Shown piece by piece: positions 16,599-25,803 of a DNA stretch of 64,000 nt. A model generated the notes under the pieces. The model did not search any database, was not told the DNA's origin, and saw only the letters and a program-made list of their open reading frames with translations. The DNA is from UBA4720 sp038227135. GTDB taxonomy: Bacteria; Gemmatimonadota; Gemmatimonadetes; Gemmatimonadales; Gemmatimonadaceae. The stretch covers positions 1 to 64,000 of the forward strand of contig JBBRQC010000008.1 of assembly GCA_038227135.1 (NCBI GenBank), given 5' to 3'. The position numbers and the translations under genes are program-made. Within the stretch, counting starts at the first letter, position 1, and the number at the start of each line of letters is the position of its first letter.

Positions 16599-17284
16599 TC
16601 GCGGAAGATACTCAGCGCCTCCAGCAACGCGAAGTCATTTTCCTCAGTGATTTTCTGGGCGCGCTCACTTCCGCGCACGACGACAACCGGCAGTCCGATC
16701 TGCTCGCACAACGCGGCGTCGTCGGTGGCGATGCGGCCGGACTCGCGCGCCTCGCGGTGAGCCCGCTCAATGGACTGGCGCGGAAAGGCCTGGGGCGTCT
16801 GCGCGCGCCACAACCCAAATCGATCCACCGTCTCCACGACCGTTCCGTTCGAGTCCACTCGCTTCAGCGTGTCGACTACAGGCAGGGCGGCCACGGCTCC
16901 GTGCCCCAGGCGTGCCTCCTCGATCACGCGTGCGATCGTCTCGCTGGTCACGAGCGGTCGCGCAGCATCGTGGATGACGACGATCTCGCACTCGCTCGGC
17001 AAATCCTCCAATCCATTGGCGACGGATTCATTCCGCTCCCTCCCCCCAACCGAGAGAAGCAGTCGATCGGCGTCGCTCTGGAAGATCCACGGGGGCGGGT
17101 CGCCGACATACTCTCGAGGGAGTACACACACCACCATGGCGACGTCCGCCCGAGCCTGGAACGTCTGGACGCTATGAAGAAGCATTGGCTTGCCCGCCAC
17201 CCATCTGAACTGCTTCAGCTCCTGCGACCCGGTGCGCGAGCCGCTCCCTGCTGCGACGATGATGACACCGACGTCGCGCTTCAT
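16595..17284 (-). CDS. ispD: 2-C-methyl-D-erythritol 4-phosphate cytidylyltransferase
   Basis: Couples MEP to CTP in the non-mevalonate isoprenoid pathway. The 229 residues open with V-I-I-V-A-A-G-S-G-S-R and later show S-V-G-G-R-E-R-N-E-S-V-A-N-G-L, I-H-D-A-A-R-P-L, A-L-P-V-V-D-T-L-K and R-A-Q-T-P-Q-A-F. In the nucleotide loop the usual P-K-Q is L-K-Q: lysine is kept and proline replaced. It directly abuts radA. Confidence 0.94.
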   Translation of the reverse strand: MKRDVGVIIVAAGSGSRTGSQELKQFRWVAGKPMLLHSVQTFQARADVAMVVCVLPREYVGDPPPWIFQSDADRLLLSVGGRERNESVANGLEDLPSECEIVVIHDAARPLVTSETIARVIEEARLGHGAVAALPVVDTLKRVDSNGTVVETVDRFGLWRAQTPQAFPRQSIERAHREARESGRIATDDAALCEQIGLPVVVVRGSERAQKITEENDFALLEALSIFRE

Positions 17285-18679
17285 CTAAGTCTGAAACAGA
17301 TGCCTGAAGAGATCATTGATCGTGCGAACGCCGACGACCTCGAGTCCGCGCGATGGGCGCTTGGGGATTCCGCGCTCGGACATGTAAGCCACAGTCATTC
17401 CCATTTTCGCCGCCTCACCCAGCCTGCGCTCGGCCTGTGAGACGGGCCTGATTTCGCCACCCAGACCCACCTCGCCGAGAAAAATCGCGGAATTCGCGAC
17501 CGGCCGATCATAGACACTCGAGGCGAGCGCGCTCGCGACGGCCAGATCACCAGCGGGCTCCTGCATCCGAACCCCTCCGACGACGTTGAGAAAGACATCG
17601 AGCTGGGAGAAAGATAGGCCGGCCCTCTTGTCGAGCACAGCCAATAGCAGCGCGAGTCGCCTTCCGTCGTAGCCGGTGCTCACTCTCTGCGCAGTGCCGT
17701 ATCCGGTCTTGGTCGCGAGCCCCTGTATCTCGATGAGCACAGGGCGCGATCCCTCCAGGAGCGCGGTCACAGCGCTGCCCGACGAATTGTTGAGCCGATC
17801 GCCGAGGAACAGCTCGGAGGGGTTCTCGACCGCAATGAGGCCTTCTTCCGTCATGCGGAACACGCCTATCTCGTCCACGCTTCCGAATCTGTTCTTGGTC
17901 GCGCGAAGGATCCGGTGCTCCAGCATCCCTTCGCCCTCGAAATACAACACGGTGTCAACGATGTGTTCGAGCGTTTTTGGACCCGCGATTCCACCGCCCT
18001 TGGTGACGTGGCCCACGGCGAACACTGTCGTCTCCGTTTCCTTCGCGAACCGCATCAGCCGTGCGGCACATTCCCTCACCTGCCCCACGTTTCCCGGCGC
18101 GCCCTCGAGATCGCTCGTAAAGACTGTCTGAATCGAGTCCACGACTATCGCGTCCAGTTGCATTGATCCCGCCGTCGCGAGAATTGTCTCGAGCAGCGTC
18201 TCGTTGAGGAGCGACACGCTTTCGGCGGACCCGTGCAGCCGTTCGGCGCGGAGCTTCACCTGGAGCGCGGATTCTTCGCCGGAGACGTACAACGTCGAGT
18301 GACCAAGCTCCTCGAGTCGTCCAGCGACCTGGAGGAGTAGCGTGGACTTGCCGATGCCCGGCTCCCCGCCGACGAGAACCATCGAGCCCGGCACGATTCC
18401 GCCGCCGAGGACGAAATCAAATTCCTTGATTCCTGTCTTGAGGCGCCGGCCCTGCGAGCTCTTGACGTCCCGCAGCCGCACCGTAGGTGCGACACTTCCG
18501 CCCTCGGCCATCGACTTCTGTCCGGACATGCGGCGGCCGGAAGCGGTCGTCGAAGTACGGGTTGCCATCTCCTCGACCAGCGAGTTCCACTCGCCGCACG
18601 TATCGCAACGGCCGGCCCACTTTGGGTGATCGGCGCCGCAGTTCGTGCAGCGGTATATCGTTTTTGCTTTGGGGCTCAC
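17285..18679 (-). CDS. radA: DNA repair protein RadA
   Basis: RecA-like ATPase that drives branch migration in recombination. The 464 residues run from a four-cysteine zinc finger (C-T-N-C at residue 11, C-D-T-C at 26) through Walker A G-E-P-G-I-G-K-S-T and the RadA-specific K-N-R-F-G. A Lon-like C-terminal domain follows, with G-G-V-R-M-Q-E-P-A and G-G-E-I-R-P-V. Its ATG overlaps the dnaB stop (ATGA). Confidence 0.96.
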   Translation of the reverse strand: MSPKAKTIYRCTNCGADHPKWAGRCDTCGEWNSLVEEMATRTSTTASGRRMSGQKSMAEGGSVAPTVRLRDVKSSQGRRLKTGIKEFDFVLGGGIVPGSMVLVGGEPGIGKSTLLLQVAGRLEELGHSTLYVSGEESALQVKLRAERLHGSAESVSLLNETLLETILATAGSMQLDAIVVDSIQTVFTSDLEGAPGNVGQVRECAARLMRFAKETETTVFAVGHVTKGGGIAGPKTLEHIVDTVLYFEGEGMLEHRILRATKNRFGSVDEIGVFRMTEEGLIAVENPSELFLGDRLNNSSGSAVTALLEGSRPVLIEIQGLATKTGYGTAQRVSTGYDGRRLALLLAVLDKRAGLSFSQLDVFLNVVGGVRMQEPAGDLAVASALASSVYDRPVANSAIFLGEVGLGGEIRPVSQAERRLGEAAKMGMTVAYMSERGIPKRPSRGLEVVGVRTINDLFRHLFQT

Positions 18680-20085
18680 TGCGACGTCAGGCGGGGCGAG
18701 AGATTCTCGAAGCGCGTGTAGGTCTTGTTGAAGTAGAGATTGACGAATCCAGTCGGTCCGTTCCGCTGTTTGCCGACGATGATCTCGGCTCGGCCTTCGA
18801 GCGAGTTCCCATCCTTGTCGAGCGCGCCGGGCTGCTCGTACATCTCCTGCCGGTAAATGAACATCACCAGATCGGCATCCTGCTCGATCGCGCCCGACTC
18901 ACGAAGATCGGACAGCTGGGGTCGCTTGTTCTCACCGGTGCGCTGCTCTGGCGCGCGGGACAGCTGCGAAAGGGCGACAACGGGGATCCGCAGCTCTCTG
19001 GCGAGCGCCTTGAGGGAGCGAGAGATGTAGCTGATCTCCTGCTGTCTGCTCTCGGTGTTGGTCGGGCCCTGCATCAGCTGCAGGTAATCCACCACCACCA
19101 TGCCGATGTTGTTCTCCATCTTGAGACGTCGGGCCTTTGATCGCATCTCGAGGAGCGTCATTGCCGGCGTATCGTCGATCCAGATCGGCGCGTGACTCAG
19201 AATTCCCGCAGCGCGTCCGAGACGCACGAATTCTTCGTCGTGCAGCTTTCCTTTGCGCAGGCGCTGCGCGTCCACCCGCCCTTCCGATGTGAGAAGCCGT
19301 TGGACGAGTTGTTCCTTGCTCATTTCCAGAGAGAAAAACGCGACGGGAACATTGTGATCGAGTGCGGCATTCTGAGCGATGTTGAGCACGAAGGCGGTCT
19401 TACCCATCGACGGGCGAGCTGCGACGATGATCAGGTCCGACGGCTGGAAACCTGCCGTGAGCTCGTCCAGATCCTTGAACCCGCTCGCCACCCCCGTAAT
19501 CGATCCGCTTCCCCGCTGGATCTCCTCGATGCGCTCCATCGTCGGCCACAGAAGCTCCTTGATCCGCATGAAGCCTTCGGAGCCGCGACTCTGGTTGACC
19601 TCGAAAATCTTGTGCTCGGCCTCGTCCAGCAGCTCTGTTGCTGGAGAGGCCGATTCGAATGCCTCGGCGACGATTGCCGTCGAGACTTCGATGAGACGAC
19701 GGCGAAGCGCCTTCTCGCGAACGATCTTGGCGTGGTACTCGACGTTGGCGGAGGTGGGGACCGCGTCGACGAGAAATCCGATGTAATCCTTGCCGCCGCT
19801 CGATTCGAGGGAGCCCGCTCGCTGCAGCTCCTCGGACAAGGTCAGCGGATCTACTACGTCACCGCGCTCCGACAGGGCGACCATCGCGCGAAAGATCCGC
19901 CGGTGGCCCTCGCGATAGAACATCGTGTCGTCGAGAAATTCGGTAGCACGGAGAATTGCATCGGGATCCATGAGCATCGCCGACAGCACCGCCTGCTCCG
20001 CGTCTTCGGAATACGGTGGTCGTCGATCCTTGTATGGGTCACGAGCTGGAGGCGCTATCGAGAATTCTACGGGCGAGCTTGACAT
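18676..20085 (-). CDS. dnaB: Replicative DNA helicase DnaB
   Basis: Hexameric helicase at the replication fork. The 469-residue product has a 25-residue leader, then the N-terminal DnaB domain (A-E-Q-A-V-L-S-A-M-L-M-D). The RecA-like motor has Walker A A-R-P-S-M-G-K-T, the B-motif V-V-V-D-Y-L-Q-L-M and arginine-finger region S-G-A-I-E-Q-D-A-D. No intein interrupts it. The ATG lies 47 nt inside the end of udg, preceded by GGGAAG, so udg and dnaB are coupled. rplI and ssb, often next to dnaB, are absent. Confidence 0.95.
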   Translation of the reverse strand: MSSSPVEFSIAPPARDPYKDRRPPYSEDAEQAVLSAMLMDPDAILRATEFLDDTMFYREGHRRIFRAMVALSERGDVVDPLTLSEELQRAGSLESSGGKDYIGFLVDAVPTSANVEYHAKIVREKALRRRLIEVSTAIVAEAFESASPATELLDEAEHKIFEVNQSRGSEGFMRIKELLWPTMERIEEIQRGSGSITGVASGFKDLDELTAGFQPSDLIIVAARPSMGKTAFVLNIAQNAALDHNVPVAFFSLEMSKEQLVQRLLTSEGRVDAQRLRKGKLHDEEFVRLGRAAGILSHAPIWIDDTPAMTLLEMRSKARRLKMENNIGMVVVDYLQLMQGPTNTESRQQEISYISRSLKALARELRIPVVALSQLSRAPEQRTGENKRPQLSDLRESGAIEQDADLVMFIYRQEMYEQPGALDKDGNSLEGRAEIIVGKQRNGPTGFVNLYFNKTYTRFENLSPRLTSQ

Positions 20086-20980
20086 CTTCCCAAGTGGGGC
20101 GTTTCCAGGCCGGGTTGCGCAGCAACGCGGCGGGGTGATAGGTGACGATCAGCGGTATGCCATGATATCGGTGGACGAGCCCACGAAGTTGCCCCAAAGG
20201 GGTCTTGGTTTGCAATAGTGTTTGTGCCGCAAAAGTCCCGAAAGCAACGATTACTTTCGGCTTGATGAGCTCGAGCTGCCTGATCAGGTAGGGACTGCAG
20301 GCCTCTACTTCCTCGGATTGCGGATTCCGATTCCCGGGTGGCCGGTGCTTGAGCACGTTGCAGATGAATACCTGTTCGCGCGTCATATCGATCGCGGCGA
20401 GAATCTTGGTAAGAAGCTGACCTGCCTGCCCGACGAAAGGGCGGCCAGTCTCATCTTCCTTCGCCCCGGGAGCCTCCCCGACGCATACCAGCTGTGCATG
20501 AGGATCGCCCTCTCCCGGCACCGCGTTGATAGCGGTCGTGTAGAGCGGGCAGCGGGTGCATTTCTTCACCTTTTGTGCGACCTCCTCGAGCGAGCGCAGC
20601 TTGAGGATCGCGTCGGGTATCAGATCCGCTTCGTTGGCTGCTACCACGAAACCTTTCTTGAATGCGATATCGTCGGTCGTAGTGATGCCGCGCGATTCGA
20701 CAGTCGGCGATTCATCAACCTTTGCCTCGCCGGCCGGGATCGGGACGTCAACATTCACACCAGCATCGCGCAGCGACGTTCGCCAGTCCCGGGTATCCGC
20801 CTGATCAGGCTCGCGTGCCGTCGGCGAAGCAGTCTCCTTTGGTCGCGATGCGCGCGACGCTCCGGCAGCCCCGATCACACGCATCACGTCCTCGACGTTC
20901 AGAGTATCCAGGACCAGCTCTGACTCACCGAGCTCGCGCCGCTGTTCGATGTAGCGGCGGAGAAGCTCCTTAGCGTCCAT
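20039..20980 (-). CDS. Uracil-DNA glycosylase, family 4 (iron-sulfur type)
   Basis: Excises uracil from DNA. The catalytic part (about residues 125-313) shows C-T-R-C-P-L, G-E-A-P-G with G-R-P-F-V-G-Q-A-G, C-N-V-L-K-H-R-P-P-G-N-R-N-P, a Cys in V-E-A-C-S-P-Y-L and the leucine-loop motif Y-H-P-A-A-L-L-R-N-P. The four cysteines fit the family 4 4Fe-4S cluster. The first 125 residues are an extra polar region, helical at the start (M-D-A-K-E-L-L-R-R-Y) and then low complexity; this extension is common in delta-type bacteria and may bind a partner. The stop lies inside dnaB. Confidence 0.92.
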   Translation of the reverse strand: MDAKELLRRYIEQRRELGESELVLDTLNVEDVMRVIGAAGASRASRPKETASPTAREPDQADTRDWRTSLRDAGVNVDVPIPAGEAKVDESPTVESRGITTTDDIAFKKGFVVAANEADLIPDAILKLRSLEEVAQKVKKCTRCPLYTTAINAVPGEGDPHAQLVCVGEAPGAKEDETGRPFVGQAGQLLTKILAAIDMTREQVFICNVLKHRPPGNRNPQSEEVEACSPYLIRQLELIKPKVIVAFGTFAAQTLLQTKTPLGQLRGLVHRYHGIPLIVTYHPAALLRNPAWKRPTWEDVKLARRILDSASSS

Positions 20981-22151
20981 TGAGCTTCGCTTCGATGCGG
21001 TCGAGAAGCACTTCGGCGAGATCGATCTTGGACATCAGCTGCAATTCTTCCTCTTTGCCGGCGCGGTCGATGAGCGTGACCCGGTTCGTGTCGAGACCAA
21101 AACCAGCGCCTGGCTCCGTCGCATCGTTGAGGACCACCATGTCGAGATCCTTGGATTTGAGCTTCTCGCGGGCGTTCGTGAGGCCATCTCCGGTTTCCAG
21201 CGCAAAACCTACGACGAGACTCTTTTTCTTGCGCTTCGGGATCGTGGTCGTGAGAATGTCCTCGGTCTGCTCGAGATCGAGCTTCGTTGCGCCATGCCCC
21301 TTCTTGATTTTTGCGCTCGCTCTCGTCGCGGGACGAAAGTCTGCCGGTGCGGCGGCCATCACCAGCACGTCGGCGGAGGGCAATGCTTTCGCCACAGCGC
21401 GGGACATCTCTTCAACCGTTTCGGCATTGATCGTCGTGATCTCACCGGGAAGCGGAATATCAACGTGACCGACAATGAGAATTACATCCGCTCCCCTGCG
21501 CCACGCGGCTCGGGCGATTGCGACGCCCATCTTTCCACTGCTGTGATTCGAGATGAAGCGGACCGGATCGATGGGCTCCCGGGTCGCGCCAGCCGTGACG
21601 ACGAACTTCTTGCCCGACAATGACGACTTCGCTTCGAGCAGGCGTCCAATGCGGCTCATGATCTCATCCGGTTCCCGCATTCGACCGGGGCCACTCCCCT
21701 CTCCGACCGCCAAAGGACCTTCGGCCGGCTCGAGAATCTCATAGCCCAGCGACCGAACGTGATCGACGTTCCGCCTCGTCTGGGCGTGGGCCCACATCCG
21801 GTCGTTCATCGCGGGGACCAGCAGTACCTTCGATTGCGCGGCGAGGAGGCACGCGGTAAGCAGATCGTCCGCGAGACCGTGCGCGGCGCGACCAACGAAA
21901 TCAGCGGTGGCCGGGGCGACGACTATGATCCTTGCTTCGCGCGCGAGCCTGATGTGGTCCAGCGCGTGGCCCGGACCGAAAATCTCCGTATGAACCGGCC
22001 GGCCTGTGACAGCTTCGAACGTGATCGGGCCAACGAACTCGCGCGCACCGCGGGTCATCACGACGTCGACTTCAGCTCCCGCCTGCGTAAGCAAACGCGC
22101 CAGCCACACTGACTTGTAGCTGGCGATGCCCCCGGTAACACCGAGGAGAAT
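20970..22151 (-). CDS. coaBC: Bifunctional phosphopantothenoylcysteine synthetase/decarboxylase (probable ATT start)
   Basis: Two steps of coenzyme A synthesis. The FMN half shows I-L-L-G-V-T-G-G-I-A-S-Y-K-S, the catalytic His in L-D-H-I-R-L-A and V-P-A-M-N-D-R-M-W; the synthetase half shows N-H-S-S-G-K-M-G and A-A-P-A-D-F-R-P. The first canonical start codon, GTG at 22109, would cut off the FMN loop. The open frame continues upstream with no ATG, GTG or TTG. ATT at 22151, with AGG seven nt before it, is the best-placed codon and gives 393 residues. In the active-site flap (P-L-A-V-G-E-G-S-G-P-G-R-M) Val stands where E. coli has the catalytic Cys. Confidence 0.88.
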   Translation of the reverse strand: MLLGVTGGIASYKSVWLARLLTQAGAEVDVVMTRGAREFVGPITFEAVTGRPVHTEIFGPGHALDHIRLAREARIIVVAPATADFVGRAAHGLADDLLTACLLAAQSKVLLVPAMNDRMWAHAQTRRNVDHVRSLGYEILEPAEGPLAVGEGSGPGRMREPDEIMSRIGRLLEAKSSLSGKKFVVTAGATREPIDPVRFISNHSSGKMGVAIARAAWRRGADVILIVGHVDIPLPGEITTINAETVEEMSRAVAKALPSADVLVMAAAPADFRPATRASAKIKKGHGATKLDLEQTEDILTTTIPKRKKKSLVVGFALETGDGLTNAREKLKSKDLDMVVLNDATEPGAGFGLDTNRVTLIDRAGKEEELQLMSKIDLAEVLLDRIEAKLNGR

Positions 22152-22179
22152 GCGATTGCCTGCGAACGGACGCGCGGTA

Positions 22180-22389
22180 CTACTCCGTGCGTCGCCGCGG
22201 AATGACGCGGTACTCGACCTCGCCTTCGGTGAGCTCCTCGAGCGCGCGTGTTGTCAGCTTCTTTTCGCCAGGAGCCGAGCGATCGCGCGGGAATTCGTTG
22301 AGCACGCGCGCGTACTTGGCGGCGACAAGAACTCCCAGATACTTGTTGGTAGCGTGCTTTGCGACTTCGTTCGGGATGAAAACCTGCAT
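22180..22389 (-). CDS. rpoZ: RNA polymerase omega subunit
   Basis: Assembly factor for the beta' subunit. The 69 residues match the omega pattern: N-K-Y-L-G-V-L-V-A-A-K-Y-A-R near residue 15 and K-L-T-T-R-A-L-E-E-L-T-E-G-E-V at 44. It starts at the base after the gmk stop; gmk-rpoZ-coaBC is a widespread gene order, which strengthens the call for so short a protein. Confidence 0.9.
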   Translation of the reverse strand: MQVFIPNEVAKHATNKYLGVLVAAKYARVLNEFPRDRSAPGEKKLTTRALEELTEGEVEYRVIPRRRTE

Positions 22390-23037
22390 TTACTTCCTCG
22401 CTGAATAATGATCTATGGCGCGCTGGATCCCATCTTCCAACGCCCTGATGCGTGCAGCCAGGGGTCGGCGGTTCCGGGAGCGCTTGACGCCTTCCGCGTC
22501 GATGATGCTGGATATCGCAGCCACCGCCGAATCGATTCGATCGTTGACCACGACGTACGGATACAAATCTACCGCTTTCAGCTCGTCTTTGGCACTTCTC
22601 AATCGTCGAATCAACGATTTGGGATCTTCGGTCCCTCTGGCGGTAAGGCGTTCCAGCAGCGCTTCGGCCGACGGCGGAAGGATGAAGATCAGCACCGACT
22701 CGGGAAAAGCGGTGACAAATTGCTTGGTGCCCTGCACGTCTATGTCCATGATCACGTGCTTTCCAGCCGCGAGGACCCGCTCGACCTCTGAGCGAAGCGT
22801 TCCGTACAAGTGTCCGTGAACCTCCGCCGATTCGGCAAACTCGCCGGCTGCCTGTCCCCGCCGGAAGCTTTCGGGTGACTTGAAGTGGTAGTCGCGCCCG
22901 TCTACCTCACCCTCCCGCGGTGGTCGCGTGGTGCACGAGACGGAGTACCCAACGTCTTGCCTGGTAGCCAGAAGCTGGTGAGCGATGGTGGTCTTGCCGC
23001 CGCCCGATGGAGAAGAAAGGATGATCGGAAACGGCAC
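22390..23037 (-). CDS. gmk: Guanylate kinase
   Basis: Phosphorylates GMP to GDP. The 215 residues carry the P-loop S-P-S-G-G-G-K-T-T and the GMP-binding segments S-V-S-C-T-T-R-P-P-R-E-G-E, D-G-R-D-Y-H-F and F-A-E-S-A-E-V-H-G-H-L-Y-G-T. The start is GTG, sharing its G with the yicC stop (TAGTG). A slightly long, basic C-terminal tail (about 15 residues) follows the kinase core. Confidence 0.96.
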   Translation of the reverse strand: MPFPIILSSPSGGGKTTIAHQLLATRQDVGYSVSCTTRPPREGEVDGRDYHFKSPESFRRGQAAGEFAESAEVHGHLYGTLRSEVERVLAAGKHVIMDIDVQGTKQFVTAFPESVLIFILPPSAEALLERLTARGTEDPKSLIRRLRSAKDELKAVDLYPYVVVNDRIDSAVAAISSIIDAEGVKRSRNRRPLAARIRALEDGIQRAIDHYSARK

Positions 23038-23909
23038 TATTCCAGGTTCTCGACCTGCTCGCGGATCCGCTCGAGCTCTTCCTTGATCGCGATCACGTCC
23101 TCGAGTATGAGGGCGTCGTTCGCTTTGCTGCCGATCGTGTTCGCCTCGCGCAGCATCTCCTGCAGGATGAATCCGAGCCGCTTTCCCACCGGCTCGCTCG
23201 TCCTGGATCGCGTAGTGTCTCTAAAGGCCGACACGTGCGACCTGAATCGGTCCAGCTCTTCCATGATATCGAGCTTGTCGGCGAGGATTGCGATTTCCTG
23301 CGCGATCCGTTGAGGGTCGGCGCCTGCTCCGCCGATTAGCTCGCCGACCGTCCGCTTCACGCGGTCGTGCTGCTCTTTGAGGCGCACTGGCGCCCGCTTC
23401 TCTGTCCTGGCCAGCCTGGATTCAATCACATCGAGTCGTTCGAGCAGAAAACCCGCGAGCTGCGCCCCCTCCGCGTTGCGCATGGCCGTGAGATTGTCCA
23501 CCGCCTTCGCGACCAGACCCACCAGCGCGTCGCCATCGCCGGGCTCGATCTCGTCGCTTGGCGTGGCTATCACATCGGGCAACCGCAACAACGTCGAGAG
23601 GTCCAGCTCTCCGGCCAGCTTGTGCTTCTTCTGCAGCGCTTTCAGCGCCGTGAGATAGTGCGCCAGGCGCGTCTCATCTATCACGGGAACGGTCGAATCC
23701 CGGTCGATTCGAGCGGTGAGAGTCACATGCCCCCGGGCGATCTTCTGCCGAAGCAGCTCCCTGATCTCGCCTTCCCAACGCCCGAACGCTGACGGAAGCT
23801 TGAGATTGGGGCTGAAGAAACGGTGATTCACCGTTCTGATCTCGACGGTGGCGCGCGCGTCGCCAACCAACCCATCCGCCGCGCCAAAACCAGTCATGCT
23901 GGATATCAT
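23037..23909 (-). CDS. yicC: YicC-family protein (putative endoribonuclease)
   Basis: The 290 residues start M-I-S-S-M-T-G-F-G and end with the C-terminal DUF1732 block R-L-G-F-I-L-Q-E-M-L-R-E-A-N-T-I-G-S-K-A, both hallmarks of YicC. E. coli YicC is reported to cut RNA and to affect the stability of some small RNAs; the substrate here is unknown. The middle is helical and charged. Placement directly upstream of gmk is the conserved arrangement in most phyla. Confidence 0.93.
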   Translation of the reverse strand: MISSMTGFGAADGLVGDARATVEIRTVNHRFFSPNLKLPSAFGRWEGEIRELLRQKIARGHVTLTARIDRDSTVPVIDETRLAHYLTALKALQKKHKLAGELDLSTLLRLPDVIATPSDEIEPGDGDALVGLVAKAVDNLTAMRNAEGAQLAGFLLERLDVIESRLARTEKRAPVRLKEQHDRVKRTVGELIGGAGADPQRIAQEIAILADKLDIMEELDRFRSHVSAFRDTTRSRTSEPVGKRLGFILQEMLREANTIGSKANDALILEDVIAIKEELERIREQVENLE

Positions 23910-23946
23910 GTGAGGTGGGCTATCCTACGGAACGACAACAGGTTTG

Positions 23947-25803
23947 TCAATTCCAGAAATCCCATCTCACGCCGTAAATCGCCAGCACTCGCGGCATGTC
24001 GAATCCGGGAATCACCGAGTACTGATAGCCCAAAATATTTCGCTGCTGATAGCTGATTACCGCGCGTAGAATCCGAAATTCCAGCAAGGCTGAGATCGTT
24101 TTGGCCGTGGGGGTATGCACGTCCCCTGCGGCGAGTGGAAAGATCGTGCTCTCCCGGTACTCGTACGCGGCGGCGGCGTGGACTTCGAAGTCCCCCCGTG
24201 GAAATCGCTTGATGAAATTGTTGGTGAAATTCAGCTCGGACCGACCCTGATACCTTGAGAGGTAACCCCGTGCCTGGTCCCACCCTTCAACCCAACTGTC
24301 TATTCCAAACCCCCGGCCGAGAGCACCGCGAATTGACAGGGTGCGAGCTGTTGCGCGACCGGCCGGCGTTGGGAGAAGGAGAGTGTCGTAGACGATCGGT
24401 GCGAATCCCTGAGTCTTGTCAGTCGTAATCATGCCCAAAGAGATCCAGGGTCTCAGAATCCTGAGCCCGGCTTCGGCGCGGAAAGTGGTAGTGCTCGCCA
24501 GCGTCGGCGATCCGCCGCTGGGTTTGGACGTTGCGACCGACCCCGATAACGCCAGGAATGGGAGCGGCTGGAGCCGCGCGCCCACGTCTGCGTTTGTCGT
24601 GCGCCGATATCCGTCGTGTTCCGCGAATCCGGTGAGCACCCCCAGGCGCGTCGCAAAATCGAGTCTGCCGGAGAAGGCGTTGGTGGTGCTCCCGCCGCTG
24701 GCGCGAAGTCGATCGTTGACCTCCAGCCGCGCCGGCCCCGCCGTGTAGCCCCCGCTAGCGGTGTATTGGTTCTCCAGGACTCTTCGCTCGAGAGTATCGG
24801 GCTGGCTTGTTGCCGAAACGTTGCGATCCGGACCGCTTGTCCCCTTGAACGCGAGCGATGCTGCTGTGATCTGGGCCCATGGCCCGCCACTCTGAGGGCC
24901 GACCGAGGCACGGAGGTAAGCGTTTGTGATCGACTGGTCGAGCGCGAGTACCGGAGGCCGTCCAAGAGCGCCGCGCTCGATGTCCCGGGTCGCGTGGTAG
25001 CGATTCACGAATCCGTCGACACTCCAGCTTTTGCGCGCGATCCCTGCTCTTCCGAGTAGCGACAGGCCGTCGCCACTCCCGGAAAACCTCGGGCTCGCGA
25101 CTCCATATTGCTGGCCGCCGAGCTGGAGCACCGCGCCGTTGTCGAAGCGCCTTCCGTAGTAACCGCGATACAGATTGGTGTCTTCGTTTCCCGTGACGAC
25201 GTCGACGCGGGTATACGGGTCCGTGTTGTCGACACGCCATGTCCGGAGATAGAGTCTCAGCTCGCTCGCGCTTCGCTCTATGGTGAGGTGCTCCAACGTC
25301 CATATCTGGATCGTCGAAAGGTCGAGTACGCCGCCGCTGGTGTTGTCGAGATTGTCGATCTCGAGGCCGTCGTAAAAGACGCGTACGCGGCGAAAGTCAC
25401 CGTTGAACGTCGCTGTCTGAGGGGTCGAGAGCCAACCCGACCGGAAGGTCGTGATGCCGGGAATTCGATCGAGCAGGTCGACGAGCGTGAGCGCGCCAGT
25501 CGCGAAAAGCTGCGCGCGGTTCCAGTCGTACTGCGGGCCGATCTCGTAGGTGAGTGGATCTGCAAACCTTCCGATGGGCGCCTTGATGGAATCAGCCTTG
25601 ATGGAATCAGCCTTTGCGCGAGCGCTATCCGCCTTGACGCGCGCGCTGTCCCTGCTGGAATCCGGCTTCACCGGGATCGGCACCTGACTGACAGGGGGCG
25701 TCGCCACCTGGGCGCGCGCGGGAGACCCGCCCGCGTACAAAATCGCCCCGGCCAGAAGGCCGAGGCGGGCTGGGCTGAGCCTGCGCCCCGACCAACTTTT
25801 CAG
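23947..25803 (-). CDS. TonB-receptor-plug outer-membrane protein (probable CTG start)
   Basis: A basic stretch and hydrophobic segment (L-G-L-L-A-G-A-I-L-Y-A) ending A-R-A-Q form a signal peptide. A Lys-Ala-Asp-Ser repeat region follows. A plug-like domain comes next (L-L-D-R-I-P-G-I-T-T-F, then V-F-Y-D-G-L-E-I-D-N), then many alternating strands ending W-D-F-W-N, a typical barrel terminus. It is shorter than most TonB receptors (618 residues), and its ligand is unknown. No ATG, GTG or TTG gives this signal peptide at the N-terminus. CTG at 25803 overlaps the pepA stop as CTGA and has GGGAGA five nt upstream. The ATG at 25923 would read 40 unrelated residues out of pepA. Confidence 0.82.
   Translation of the reverse strand: MKSWSGRRLSPARLGLLAGAILYAGGSPARAQVATPPVSQVPIPVKPDSSRDSARVKADSARAKADSIKADSIKAPIGRFADPLTYEIGPQYDWNRAQLFATGALTLVDLLDRIPGITTFRSGWLSTPQTATFNGDFRRVRVFYDGLEIDNLDNTSGGVLDLSTIQIWTLEHLTIERSASELRLYLRTWRVDNTDPYTRVDVVTGNEDTNLYRGYYGRRFDNGAVLQLGGQQYGVASPRFSGSGDGLSLLGRAGIARKSWSVDGFVNRYHATRDIERGALGRPPVLALDQSITNAYLRASVGPQSGGPWAQITAASLAFKGTSGPDRNVSATSQPDTLERRVLENQYTASGGYTAGPARLEVNDRLRASGGSTTNAFSGRLDFATRLGVLTGFAEHDGYRRTTNADVGARLQPLPFLALSGSVATSKPSGGSPTLASTTTFRAEAGLRILRPWISLGMITTDKTQGFAPIVYDTLLLPTPAGRATARTLSIRGALGRGFGIDSWVEGWDQARGYLSRYQGRSELNFTNNFIKRFPRGDFEVHAAAAYEYRESTIFPLAAGDVHTPTAKTISALLEFRILRAVISYQQRNILGYQYSVIPGFDMPRVLAIYGVRWDFWN
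25581..25610 (-). repeat. 15-bp perfect tandem duplication
   Basis: CCTTGATGGAATCAG occurs twice in direct succession and encodes two copies of A-D-S-I-K on the minus strand. Degenerate copies (K-A-D-S-A-R) lie just before them in the protein. The region probably expands and contracts by slippage and forms a periplasmic linker. Confidence 0.8.
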
